Shown piece after piece: positions 37,049-45,680 of a stretch of DNA of 64,000 nt; the first letter of the stretch is position 1, and every line of letters begins with the position of its first letter. Source of the stretch: Streptomyces scabiei 87.22 (lineage in GTDB: Bacteria; Actinomycetota; Actinomycetes; Streptomycetales; Streptomycetaceae); contig NC_013929.1 of the NCBI RefSeq assembly GCF_000091305.1, positions 9,114,001 through 9,178,000 on the forward strand. The letters are read 5' to 3'. The notes below the pieces were generated by a model. The model was not told the origin of the DNA. It ran no database searches and saw only the letters and a list, made by a program, of their open reading frames with translations. The position numbers and the translations under genes were made by a program.

Positions 37049-37579
37049 GTGCTGGAAGCCTCCTTTCTGAACCTTTCCGATCGCCACTGGCGGGACGGTG
37101 TGGTGAACGTGTGCCCCGCCTGGGAGGTGCAGGAGCACGACGGCGCCACGGCCTGGTTCACCGCGCGGCTGGCCTTCCCCGACGGCGCCGCGGTCGAGGT
37201 GCTCGCCGTGGTCTGCGAGGGCCGGCTGTCCCTGGAGGACGTGCGCGCCCAGCCGCCACTGTCCCTGGAGGACCTGACGGAGCTGGCCGACTGGATCGAG
37301 GGCCCGCTGTTCGAGGTGTGCGGAACCCCGCCGGCGTACCTCGACGAGGAGCGGCCGGGGGTCCCGTACGGACCGGGGCGCCGGGCCAGGCCCGCATGGC
37401 CCCGCGGGGTGGAGGGGCGGCGCCTGGTGGCCGAGGAGTACCTCGCGGCGAAGCGGTCCGGCCACGACCCGGTCGTCGCCGTGATGTGCGCGACCGGGCA
37501 CAGCCGCCGCAAGTCGCTCCGGCTCATCGCCGCGGCACGCGACGAGGGCCTGCTCGGCCCCCGGCACGCCCGGCGCTGA
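37049..37579 (+). CDS. DUF6214-family protein
   Basis: The 176-residue protein begins at GTG 37049 with no clear ribosome binding site, possibly leaderless. Conserved pieces are HWRDGVVNVCPAWEV, WFTARLAFPDGA, LSLEDVRAQPPLSLEDL and the C-terminal EYLAAKRSGHDPVVAVMCATGHSRRKSL, the last being a helix-turn-helix-like tail. This is a Streptomyces-restricted family of unknown function; a DNA-binding or adaptor role would fit the basic C-terminus. Confidence 0.75.
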   Translation: MLEASFLNLSDRHWRDGVVNVCPAWEVQEHDGATAWFTARLAFPDGAAVEVLAVVCEGRLSLEDVRAQPPLSLEDLTELADWIEGPLFEVCGTPPAYLDEERPGVPYGPGRRARPAWPRGVEGRRLVAEEYLAAKRSGHDPVVAVMCATGHSRRKSLRLIAAARDEGLLGPRHARR

Positions 37580-37608
37580 GCCCCTCCCCGTCCGGCAAGG
37601 GGCACCTG

Positions 37609-38274
37609 TCAGGCCGTCAGGTCGCGCATCCGGCTGATCTCCGTGGCCTGTTGGGCGATCACGTCGTCGGCCATCTCCTCGACCAGGATGTTGTTGCCCT
37701 GCGCCTTCACGTCCGTGGCCATGGTGATCGCCCCCTCGTGGTGAGTGATCATCAGCTTCAGGAACAGCCGGTCGAACGTCGCCCCGTCCAGCGAGCCCAG
37801 CTTCTTCATCTGTGCCTCGGTCGCCATGCCGGGCATCGCCTCGTGGTCGTGCGACGTGCCGTGCTCGTCGGCGTCGTGGACCTTCAGCCAGCCCTCCATG
37901 GCCTCGATCTCGGGCTTCTGGGCGGCCGAGATGCGTTCGGCGATCCGCTTCACCTGGGTCGACCTGGCGTGGTCGGGGGCGAGTTCGGTCATCTCCAGCG
38001 CCTGGGTGTGGTGCACGATCATCATGCGGGCGTAGTCGTAGTCCGCGGAGTTCGGGGCGTCGTCCTCCGCGCGCTGTTTCTCAACTTCTTCCGGCGAAAG
38101 GGTTTGAGCCGCCTCACCCGGTTTTCCGGGGGCGATCACCGCCGGCCCGCCCGACTTGGCGGAACCGCCGTCGGGGTCCGCCCCGGACCCCGAGTCGCAG
38201 CCCGCGAGCGCCAGGAGGACGGCCGTGAGTGAGGCCGTGACCAGCGGCGCGCGGGTGGTGCGGCGAACGAGCAC
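37609..38274 (-). CDS. DUF305 lipoprotein
   Basis: The 221-residue protein starts at GTG 38274 (AGGAGGT upstream). Its signal peptide ends in the lipobox LALAGC (Cys26), giving a membrane-attached lipoprotein. The mature domain has the two DUF305 His motifs, ARMMIVHHTQALEM and KLMITHHEGAITMA, plus Met-rich segments (EAMPGMATEAQM), suggesting metal (copper-type) binding in a four-helix fold. It is divergent from an LVIVD-repeat protein over a shared intergenic region with a perfect palindrome, a pairing likely to be co-regulated. Confidence 0.88.
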   Translation of the reverse strand: MLVRRTTRAPLVTASLTAVLLALAGCDSGSGADPDGGSAKSGGPAVIAPGKPGEAAQTLSPEEVEKQRAEDDAPNSADYDYARMMIVHHTQALEMTELAPDHARSTQVKRIAERISAAQKPEIEAMEGWLKVHDADEHGTSHDHEAMPGMATEAQMKKLGSLDGATFDRLFLKLMITHHEGAITMATDVKAQGNNILVEEMADDVIAQQATEISRMRDLTA

Positions 38275-38343
38275 AGTGACCTCCTGGGGACACGGCAACG
38301 GGCGGACACCTTGTGGGTGTTGACGAACTTTCCTAACACGCAT

Positions 38344-38357
38344 TCACCGATCGGTGA
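38344..38357. promoter_or_regulatory. Perfect palindrome in the DUF305/LVIVD divergent promoter
   Basis: TCACCGATCGGTGA is a perfect 14-bp palindrome next to an AT-rich stretch, ~70 bases from the DUF305 start and ~115 from the LVIVD gene. It is well placed as an operator for both genes. Confidence 0.55.
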
Positions 38358-38469
38358 TCAAATTTGTTCGTTACAAGTGCATTGCCGTCTGTTGATCTGT
38401 GCATGATGAAGACGATACTTCGGAGGAGCCTGAACCGTTCGACCGCGAACGGCCACACGGGAGGACACA

Positions 38470-39978
38470 GTGACCCTGTTGAAGAACCTTCGGACGCGGC
38501 ACAGACGTCTGGGGGTCGCCGCGACCGCGGCCGGTCTCCTGGCCGCCTTGCTCACCGCCGGACCGGCGGCCGCGACTCCTGACCCCGGGGACGCGCCCGC
38601 CGTACGGGAGAAGGTCTCCAAGAGCGATGCCGCCGAGGCGCGGGCGGCGATAGCCGCCGGCGAGATACCCGGCCAGGACGAGATCGTCCACTCCGCCAAC
38701 ATGCAGCACCTGACGAACATCCCCAAGGAGGCGCTGCCGGGCACCAACTCGGACCTCGCCTTCCAGGGCAAGTACGCCTTCGCCGGCAACTACGACGGCT
38801 TCCGGATCTTCGACATCAGCGATCCGAAGGCGCCCAAAACCGTTGCCCAGGTGCTCTGCCCGGGCTCGCAGAACGACATCTCGGTCTCCGGCGACCTGCT
38901 GTTCCTGTCCACCGACTCCTCGCGCAGCGACAACTCCTGCAACAGCACCACGCAGCCCGCGACCGAGAAGTCGTCGTGGGAGGGCATGAAGATCTTCGAC
39001 ATCAGCGACAAGGCACACCCCAAGTACGTCGCCGCCGTCGAGACCGCCTGCGGCTCCCACACCCACACGCTGGTGCCGGACGGCAAGAACGTCTACGTCT
39101 ACGTCTCCTCGTACTCGCCGAGCGCCTCGTTCCCCGACTGCAAGCCGCCGCACGACGGCATCTCGGTGATCAAGGTGTCCCGCAAGCACCCGGAGCGGGC
39201 GAAGGTCGTGGGCTTCCCGGTCCTGTTCCCCGGTGAGGGCCCGGACGGCGGCGGCAACCCCGGTTCGCCCACGAACCCCGGTGTCTCCAAGACCACGGGC
39301 TGCCACGACATCACGGTGCTGCCGTCGAAGGACCTGGCGGCCGGCGCGTGCATGGGTGACGGCATCCTGTTCTCCATCAAGAACCCGAAGAAGCCGAAGG
39401 TCATCGACCGCGTCCAGGACAACGTCAACTTCGCGTTCTGGCACTCGGCCACCTTCAACCAGGACGCCGACAAGGTCGTCTTCACCGACGAGCTGGGCGG
39501 CGGCGGCGCGGCCACCTGCAACGCGGCGATCGGGCCGAACCGCGGTGCCGACGGCATCTACGAGATCACCGGCAAGGGCGACAAGCGCAAGCTGGTCTTC
39601 AAGAGCTACTACAAGATCCCCCGTCACCAGGCGGACACCGAGAACTGCGTCGCCCACAACGGCTCGCTGATCCCGGTCGAGGGCAAGGACATCATGGTCC
39701 AGGCGTGGTACCAGGGCGGTGTCTCCGTCTGGGACTTCACCGACTCCACCAAGCCCGAGGAGATCGCCTACTTCGAGCGCGGCCCGATCTCCACCAGCAC
39801 CCTCGTGGGCGGCGGCTCCTGGTCGGCGTACTACTACAACGGTTACATCTACTCGAACGACCTGGTGAAGGGCTTCGACGTCCTGAAGCTCGACGACCCG
39901 CGGACGAACCCCGCCCAGCAGGTCACCATGTCCGAGCTCAACGTGCAGACGCAGCCGGACTACTTCGACCTCGACTAG
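38470..39978 (+). CDS. Secreted LVIVD-repeat beta-propeller protein
   Basis: The 502-residue protein has a signal peptide ending AAATPDPG (about residue 37). It has several LVIVD-type blades with the signature FDISDPKAPK: YDGFRIFDISDPKAPK, GMKIFDISDKAHPK, GISVIKVSRKHPE, GILFSIKNPKKPK, GVSVWDFTDSTKPE, GFDVLKLDDPR. A probable disulfide-rich segment holds several cysteines. The propeller presumably binds metals or other proteins extracellularly; function unknown. GGAGGACACA precedes the GTG. A hairpin terminator follows. Confidence 0.85.
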   Translation: MTLLKNLRTRHRRLGVAATAAGLLAALLTAGPAAATPDPGDAPAVREKVSKSDAAEARAAIAAGEIPGQDEIVHSANMQHLTNIPKEALPGTNSDLAFQGKYAFAGNYDGFRIFDISDPKAPKTVAQVLCPGSQNDISVSGDLLFLSTDSSRSDNSCNSTTQPATEKSSWEGMKIFDISDKAHPKYVAAVETACGSHTHTLVPDGKNVYVYVSSYSPSASFPDCKPPHDGISVIKVSRKHPERAKVVGFPVLFPGEGPDGGGNPGSPTNPGVSKTTGCHDITVLPSKDLAAGACMGDGILFSIKNPKKPKVIDRVQDNVNFAFWHSATFNQDADKVVFTDELGGGGAATCNAAIGPNRGADGIYEITGKGDKRKLVFKSYYKIPRHQADTENCVAHNGSLIPVEGKDIMVQAWYQGGVSVWDFTDSTKPEEIAYFERGPISTSTLVGGGSWSAYYYNGYIYSNDLVKGFDVLKLDDPRTNPAQQVTMSELNVQTQPDYFDLD

Positions 39979-40005
39979 GGGCATCGAGCGGTCTCCGCGT
40001 CAACC

Positions 40006-40037
40006 GTCCCGCCGGGCCCCCAGGGGTCCGGCGGGAC
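40006..40037 (+). terminator. Hairpin terminator after the LVIVD gene
   Basis: A 10-bp perfect stem (GTCCCGCCGG with CCGGCGGGAC) encloses an inner CCCC...GGGG pairing, 28 bases after the stop codon. Confidence 0.75.
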
Positions 40038-40266
40038 TCGCGCGTACGACGGGGTCCCGGCCGGGGCGCGGTCCCGCGACTCCCGCGTCGGCCCGTCGCC
40101 GGCGCACTATACTCGGCGCCTCCGGCGGAGGCCCGGCGTGCCACCGTCCGGCCGTCGTGCGTCCCGGGCCGCACGGGGGACGGTCCGGGACGGACGTCCG
40201 GCGGCGCCGAACAGGCCGCCTCGTGAACGCGGACGCGACGCCCGGTGGCCGGGTCCGGACGGCGTC

Positions 40267-40965
40267 TCAGCCCACCAGGTCCAGCACCGGCCGCAGCCCG
40301 TCCGGCCGTTCGGCGGCGGGCAGATGGTCCACGAAGTGCACCGCGCACCCCAGAGCCGCCGCTCCGCCGTCGGCCCGTCGGTCGTCGCCGACCATCAGCG
40401 TCCTGCGCGCGTCGACGCCCAGCGCCTCGCAGGCGAGGGCGAACAGCCGCGCGTCCGGCTTCTGGATGCCGTGCTCGTACGACAGCACGTACGCGCCGAC
40501 GTAGGCGTCGAGGCCGTGCGCCCGGAAGACCGGCCGCAGATCCCAGCCGATGTTGCTCACCACCCCGACGGCCACCCCGCGGTCGCGCAGGGCCGCGAGC
40601 ACCTCGACGGCGTCCGGGTAGGGGCTCCACGCCGACGGCGTCATATGGCGGTCGTACAGCGCCTCGTGGAGCGCGGGGTCGGGCAGGCTCACCCGCCGGG
40701 AGAGGGCCGTGAAGGCGGCCCGGTGCGAGTCGGCGCTGCGGTCCCGCATCGCCCACAGCTCACCCGTCGCGCCCGTCGGCGGCTCCGCCGGAACCGCCCC
40801 GCCGGGCAGCGCGCCGGCCCGCTCCAGGGCCTCGGCCACCCGCAGCGACTCCGGCTCGGGCAGGACGAGACCGGCGTCCCCGAGGACCGCACGGAGCCAG
40901 GACTCGGTGGACTCCACCCGGAAGAGAGTTCCGGAGAAGTCGAACAACACTCCTTCGACCGTCAT
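40267..40965 (-). CDS. HAD-superfamily hydrolase (subfamily IA)
   Basis: The 232-residue enzyme has motif I FDFSGTLF (nucleophile D9), motif II VVSNIGWD, motif III Lys in HGIQKPDARLF and motif IV MVGDDRRAD. The usual second Asp of the DxD motif is Ser11 (DFS), which would weaken acid-base catalysis and may signal a non-phosphatase or altered activity. The cap is helical. Substrates are probably small phosphorylated metabolites. It ends 268 bp after the LVIVD protein in the opposite direction and precedes no obvious partner. Confidence 0.85.
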   Translation of the reverse strand: MTVEGVLFDFSGTLFRVESTESWLRAVLGDAGLVLPEPESLRVAEALERAGALPGGAVPAEPPTGATGELWAMRDRSADSHRAAFTALSRRVSLPDPALHEALYDRHMTPSAWSPYPDAVEVLAALRDRGVAVGVVSNIGWDLRPVFRAHGLDAYVGAYVLSYEHGIQKPDARLFALACEALGVDARRTLMVGDDRRADGGAAALGCAVHFVDHLPAAERPDGLRPVLDLVG

Positions 40966-40997
40966 GCCGTCGATCTTTCGTGCCCGCCTCCGGCCGG

Positions 40998-41681
40998 TCA
41001 AGTACGCCCCGGGGAACCCCACTTCTCGTAGGCCAGCACCGCCACCGCGATCGTCAGTCCGCCCAGCAGCCAGCCGCCCAGCACGTCCGACGCCCAGTGC
41101 ACGCCCAGCCAGATCCGGGTCAGGCCGACACCGAGGACGGAGACGACGGCCACCGCCAGGGCGGCGCGCACGACGGCGCGCCCGGCGCCGTACCGGTGCA
41201 GGAGCCACACCACCAGCCCGAGGACGACGGTGGCCGTCATGGCGTGGCCCGACGGGTACGCCGCGTAGTGCGCGGAGTCCACGGGGTCGGGCCACGCGGG
41301 CCGCTCCCGCCCGACGGCCGCCTTCAGCCCCTGCTGCACCGCCGTCCCCGCGGCACAGGTGACGCCCAGCCAGACGGCGAGCCACCAGTCCCGGTGGCGC
41401 CACACCAGCCAGACGGCGGCGGCCAGGGCCAGCAGACGCATCGTCACCGGATCCCAGACCCAGTCCGTGAGGATGCGGAAGGCGTGGGTGAGAACCGGGT
41501 CGGCGACCGCCCAGCGATGGGTGGTGTCCGCGATGCTCCGGTCCAGCGACATCAGCGGTGCCCAGGAGAGCGCGACCAGGACCAGCAGCAGCACGGAGGG
41601 GGCCGCGAAGGCCACGGCGGCACGGACGGTGCGGGTGGCCGGCGGCCGGTGGGGCGGCGCGTCGACGGTGGGGGTGTGCAT
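40998..41681 (-). CDS. PAP2-family phosphatase, membrane
   Basis: The 227-residue protein has about five to six transmembrane helices and the three PAP2 motifs: K120-AAVGRERP, YPSGH146-A (SGH), and R189-IWLGVHWASD. These form the catalytic site facing outward and dephosphorylate lipid phosphates such as undecaprenyl pyrophosphate or phosphatidate. It lies 33 bp upstream of the HAD gene on the same strand, so they may be co-transcribed. Confidence 0.9.
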   Translation of the reverse strand: MHTPTVDAPPHRPPATRTVRAAVAFAAPSVLLLVLVALSWAPLMSLDRSIADTTHRWAVADPVLTHAFRILTDWVWDPVTMRLLALAAAVWLVWRHRDWWLAVWLGVTCAAGTAVQQGLKAAVGRERPAWPDPVDSAHYAAYPSGHAMTATVVLGLVVWLLHRYGAGRAVVRAALAVAVVSVLGVGLTRIWLGVHWASDVLGGWLLGGLTIAVAVLAYEKWGSPGRT

Positions 41682-41815
41682 ACAGCGATCCTGACCGACT
41701 CGTGGGGCCTCGGGCCAATGCCGGGGCGTGAGATCACCGTCACGCGGCGCATCCGGAGCGAAGCCGCCGCGCCGCACGTTGTCCTTGGGCTTCTCTGTGT
41801 GCCCTCTTTGCCGTG

Positions 41816-42776
41816 TCACGACCTACCGAGTGCCCGCAGAGCGGGAACGAAAGCCACCAGGACCGGCACGGCCGGCACCAGGGCGGCGTACGCGGTCAGC
41901 CACAGCCGGCGTGCCGGGCTGAGGCGCCGCGGGGGAGCGAGCAGCCGGTCGACCCGCTGCGGCACATGGTCCTCGGGGGTCGGGCAGGGCCCGAACACGC
42001 CCCGGTCCTCGTCGAGGCCGACGAGCGCGAGGGCGGTGGTGGGACGGCCGTGGCGGCGGGAGGCGGTGTCGTCGGCGGCGAGTTCGACCAGCCGGTGCAT
42101 CTCACCTTGGAACGCCGCGAACACCGGCACCCGCGGGAAGCCGCCCGCGAGCGCCGCCGAACAGTGCAGCAGCCAGTGGTGCCGCGCCCGCGCGTGCCCC
42201 TGCTCATGGGCCACCACCGCGTCCACCTGCCGTTCCTCCGGCCGGCGCAACGCGGCCGTGGTGATGACCGGTCGGGGCTCGGGGCCCGGCAGCCACCAGG
42301 CGTCCGGCCGGTCGCCCTCCACCACCACGAGCCGGTCGCCGTCCGGCTCCTCACCGGGCAACAGCGGGGCACGCCGCCGCGGTTCGGCATGGCGCCGCTG
42401 CCGCTGCCGGCGGGCCCGGACGATCTCACGGGTCGGCATCGCCCCGGTCCGCAGCCCTCCGCAGGCGAGCGCCACGGCCGTGGCCACGGCCCAGGAACCC
42501 CCGCCGCCCAGCGCGTACGCCTCCACGACCCCGTCCGGTGCGGGCGCGAACACCGGCCCGCGCACCGCGGCCCAGGCGGGCGCCGCGCCCAGGGCCATCG
42601 ACAGCACGCAGCACAGCAGCACGGCCGCCACCACGCTCCCCCAGAGGGGGTACCCCCAGCCACACCCACAGGGCGACCACCGGTTCACGGTCCGGCCAGT
42701 CGGCGCGGGCCGGCAGCCGCGGGGCGGCGACGGCGGTCAGGGCGCCGAGCAGCAACAACGCCGCGGGGACCATCAT
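41816..42776 (-). pseudogene. M56-family (BlaR1-like) metalloprotease, interrupted by a small palindromic insertion
   Basis: The N-terminus (MMVPAALLLLGALTAVAAPRL ... VALWVW) starts at ATG 42776. After VWVW-type residues the frame is broken by a GC-palindromic element at 42636-42659; the protease resumes in another frame with VVAAVLLCCVLSM. It contains the zinc motif HEQGH (AVVAHEQGHARARHHWLL) and a second metal ligand region MHRLVELAADD. M56 proteins are membrane proteases that respond to signals, usually beside a BlaI/MecI repressor, which is absent here. The insert shifts the frame by +1, so no full product is expected unless the base calls are wrong. Confidence 0.75.
42636..42659. repeat. 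Small palindromic element inside the M56 gene
   Basis: CTCCCCCAGAGGGGGTACCCCC plus two flanking bases forms nested palindromes: CCCCC-AGA-GGGGG and the perfect GGGGGTACCCCC. This motif is of the kind repeated in Streptomyces intergenic regions and is out of place within coding sequence. Confidence 0.6.
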
Positions 42777-42915
42777 GAGGCGCAGCCCATGAGCGGGCCG
42801 GTGCGCCGCGACACGGGCGGCGGTGCCGAAGTGACGCAGTCCACGGCCGGATACGCCCCACGGCCGGACGAACCGCTTGCCGGCCGCGGCCGACGGCGCG
42901 GGCCGACGGCCCCGC

Positions 42916-43482
42916 TCAGACGGTCAGCAGCATCGCGAACATCCCTATGCCCATGGACAGTCGGCAGGCCCGGGCCAGCTCCGGCCGGTCGCCCCAGCCC
43001 GTCGCCGCCGCCGTGGCAGCCGCGCCCCGCGCGCCCGCGGTCACCGGCACGGGCACCGGCATGAGCCGGAGTCCCGCCCACAGGACGTAGCCGGCGAAGT
43101 ACGCCAGCAGGACCCCGGTCACCAGCGGCAGGCCCGCGCCGCCGTGCCCACCGCCCGGTCCGGCGGCCATCGAGGCGGCCATGTGGACCATGGCCAGCGC
43201 GCCCACCAGGTGATGCAGATGGTGAGCGCTCGTACGGGCCGACCACAGGGCGCGCACCGCCGCCGTGCCGAAGACGACCGCGTAGGCCAGCCAGGCCCAG
43301 CGCGGCGGTGCGACGGCCGCGGCGGGCACGGCCATCGCGGCCATGCCGAAGCCCATCAACGCCTCGCCCCCCGCGGCCCGGCGCTGCTCCTCGACGGCAC
43401 TGCGCATCCGCAGCAGGCAGTACCCGCCGGTCATCGCGCACAGCGCGACCAGGAGCCAGCCGGACGACACCGGTCCGTGCAC
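42916..43482 (-). CDS. DUF5134 membrane protein
   Basis: The 188-residue protein starts at tandem GTG codons (43485/43482) behind GGGGGGA. It has about five hydrophobic helices and His-rich SAHHLHHLVGALAMVHMAAS, with HGPVSSGWLLVAL at the N-terminus, matching the actinobacterial DUF5134 family. The His cluster in a membrane helix suggests metal or haem binding, but function is unknown. It sits just upstream of the M56 gene on the same strand; such genes are often adjacent in actinobacteria. Confidence 0.75.
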   Translation of the reverse strand: MHGPVSSGWLLVALCAMTGGYCLLRMRSAVEEQRRAAGGEALMGFGMAAMAVPAAAVAPPRWAWLAYAVVFGTAAVRALWSARTSAHHLHHLVGALAMVHMAASMAAGPGGGHGGAGLPLVTGVLLAYFAGYVLWAGLRLMPVPVPVTAGARGAAATAAATGWGDRPELARACRLSMGIGMFAMLLTV

Positions 43483-43711
43483 CACGCATCCCCCCGTTCG
43501 TCGACGTCGGTCAGCGCTGAGAGCGAGGTCGGACAGTCGGTCAGGGCATGCCCGGACGGTGTGGCGCGCATACGAGCGCAAGGGTGTACGCGGGGGAGCG
43601 CGTGGGGGTGCGGCACGGGGGGCCACGGCCTCCGGGGCGCCGCACCGCACCAGCGGGAGCACCGCACCGGCGGGAGCACGCGCCGGGCCCGCCGCGCGCC
43701 CGGCGCCTCGG

Positions 43712-44476
43712 TCAGCCCTCGGCGCCGGCCGGGTACACCCCGAAGGCGGCCCCCTGAGGGTCCCGCAGGACCGCGATACGGGGTCCTTCCGGCACGGTGG
43801 TGGGCTCCATGAGCAGGGTGCCGCCCGCCTCGACGGCGACGCGGGCCGTGTCGTCCACGTCCGCCACGGCGAAGTACGGCAGCCAGTGCGAGGGCACCTC
43901 GGGCGGGAACTTGTCGTCCATCGTGACCATGCCGCCGAAGTCGGCGCCGTCGAGCCCCCACTGCGTGTACCGGTCGCCCGTGTTCACGCTCCAGCCGAAC
44001 ACCGCCGTGTAGAAGGCCCTGGCCCGCTCCGGGGCACGGGTCATCAGCTCGACCCAGCCGAGCGTGCCGGGCGCGTTGAACAGCCCGGCGCCGGGGAAGG
44101 AGCGCGCCTGCCACAGCTGGAAGGCCGCGCCGCCCGGGTCGTACACCACCGCGAACCGCCCGATGTCGAAGACGTCCATGGGCTCCAGCACCACGGTCCC
44201 GCCCGCCGCCCGTACGGCCCCGACCGCCGCGTCCGCGTCGCGCACGGCGAACGACACGTTCCACGCCACCGGCTGTGACTCCTGGTACAGCGGGGCGAGG
44301 GCGGCCACCGCCGCGTCACCGAGGTGCGCGATGCTGTAGCCGCCCGCCTCCTGGCGCGGATCGGTGCGTGGACGCCAGCCGAACAGCTCGGTGTAGAAGC
44401 GTTTCGCCGCGTCCAGGTCGCTGGTCCCCAGCTCGGTCCAGCAGGGTCCGCCGATGACGGGCTCGTCGAGCTTCAT
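43712..44476 (-). CDS. VOC-family protein with two glyoxalase-like domains
   Basis: The 254-residue protein starts at ATG 44476 (GGGAGG upstream). It has two vicinal-oxygen-chelate modules: residues ~8-120 (CWTELGTSDLDAAKRFYTELFGW, VVYDPGGAAFQLW) and ~130-250 (GWVELMTRAPERARAFYTAVFGW, VLRDPQGAAFGVY). The internal duplication matches the hydroxylase/resistance-protein type of VOC. No specific ligand can be named. It lies in a cluster of small VOC and GNAT genes that may deal with toxic small molecules. Confidence 0.85.
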   Translation of the reverse strand: MKLDEPVIGGPCWTELGTSDLDAAKRFYTELFGWRPRTDPRQEAGGYSIAHLGDAAVAALAPLYQESQPVAWNVSFAVRDADAAVGAVRAAGGTVVLEPMDVFDIGRFAVVYDPGGAAFQLWQARSFPGAGLFNAPGTLGWVELMTRAPERARAFYTAVFGWSVNTGDRYTQWGLDGADFGGMVTMDDKFPPEVPSHWLPYFAVADVDDTARVAVEAGGTLLMEPTTVPEGPRIAVLRDPQGAAFGVYPAGAEG

Positions 44477-44591
44477 CGCGTGCCTCCCGCGAGCGATCCG
44501 GGTCCCTGCCAGCACGTTATGCCCAGGCTCCGGCACCGGCCACCGGGGCACGGCGGCCCGGTTCCGGCCCCGGCCACCGGTGTGCGGAGCG

Positions 44592-44984
44592 TCAGATGCC
44601 CGGCCGGTACCGCAGCGGATGGTCCGCCGGGATCTCCACCAGCGCGATCTCGGTTCCGTCCGGGTCGGTGATCCACATCTCGATCAGGCCCCACGGCTCC
44701 TTCACCGGCGGCCGACGCACCTCCACCCCGGCCGCCAGCAGCTCCTGGTGCGCCGCGGCCACGTCCGCCACCTGCAGCCACAGCTTCAGCGCGGGCGAGG
44801 GCGGGGTCTCGGAGCGGCCCGCGACCTCCAGGAAGCCGCCGCCGAGGAAGTACACGACGCCCCGGTGGTCGTCCGTGCCGAACTCGCGATACACGGGCAG
44901 GCCGAGCTGTTCGCCGTAGAAGACACGGGACCGCTCGGGGTCGGTGGGGCGCAGGAGGACGCGGCTGCTGAGTACGTGGATCAT
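44592..44984 (-). CDS. VOC-family protein, single domain
   Basis: The 130-residue protein contains one VOC domain: VLLRPTDPERSRVFYGEQLGLPVYREFG, VVYFLGGGFLEVAG, WLQVADVAAAHQELL and MWITDPDGTEIALVEIP. The Glu/His metal positions of glyoxalase or bleomycin-resistance proteins are partly present (FLEVAG, EIALVEI). It is transcribed in the same direction as the two-domain VOC gene but 115 bp upstream, so co-transcription is possible. Confidence 0.85.
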   Translation of the reverse strand: MIHVLSSRVLLRPTDPERSRVFYGEQLGLPVYREFGTDDHRGVVYFLGGGFLEVAGRSETPPSPALKLWLQVADVAAAHQELLAAGVEVRRPPVKEPWGLIEMWITDPDGTEIALVEIPADHPLRYRPGI

Positions 44985-45137
44985 GCGATCGAGGGTAGGT
45001 GCCGGGCGGTCCGCACGGGGACGGGCGGGGGCGGGCGGGGGCGGCTTCTCGCGGCGCTTCCCCGCCCCCCGGCCGGGGCGCGGCTGCGGATACCCTCGTG
45101 CGTGTTCTCGTCCGCAGACATCCGCCTGGAGCAGCTC

Positions 45138-45677
45138 ATGGACACCGCCGCCACCGGTCTGACCTTCCGTGACGCCACCGACGGTGACGTGGACGCCCTC
45201 GTCGCGCTGATCGAGTCGGCGTACCGGGGGGACTCCAGCCGGGCCGGGTGGACCACGGAGGCGGACATCCTCGACGGGCAGCGGACCGACGCCGAGGGTG
45301 TGCTGCAGGTCATCAAGACGCCCGACAGCAGGCTGCTCGTCGTGGAGCGGGACGGCAGGGTCGTCGCCTGCTGCCAGATCGAACACCGCGGCTCCCACGC
45401 CTACTTCGGGATGTTCGCGGTGAGTCCGGCCCTCCAGGGCGGCGGTCTCGGCAAGGTGATCATCGCCGAGGCCGAGCGCATCGCCCGCGAGACCTGGGGC
45501 GCCCACGAGATGCACATGACCGTGATCTCCGTACGGGACGACCTCATCGCCTGGTACGAGCGGCGCGGCTACCGCCGTACGGGACGGATGACCCCGTTCC
45601 CGTACGGCGACGAGCGGTTCGGAGTGCCGCTGCGCACGGATCTGCGGTTCGAGCTGCTGGTCAAGCCGCTCGGCTGA
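45138..45677 (+). CDS. GNAT-family N-acetyltransferase
   Basis: The 179-residue protein has the acetyl-CoA-binding motif (SPALQGGGLGKVIIAEAERIA, in the order V-x-x-x-x-x-GxGLG) and the C-terminal AWYERRGYRRTGRM typical of GNAT enzymes. Substrate unknown. An in-frame GTG lies 39 bases upstream, but GGAG ahead of ATG 45138 supports the shorter form. Divergent from the single-domain VOC gene, it may share its promoter region. Confidence 0.85.
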   Translation: MDTAATGLTFRDATDGDVDALVALIESAYRGDSSRAGWTTEADILDGQRTDAEGVLQVIKTPDSRLLVVERDGRVVACCQIEHRGSHAYFGMFAVSPALQGGGLGKVIIAEAERIARETWGAHEMHMTVISVRDDLIAWYERRGYRRTGRMTPFPYGDERFGVPLRTDLRFELLVKPLG

Positions 45678-45680
45678 GCG

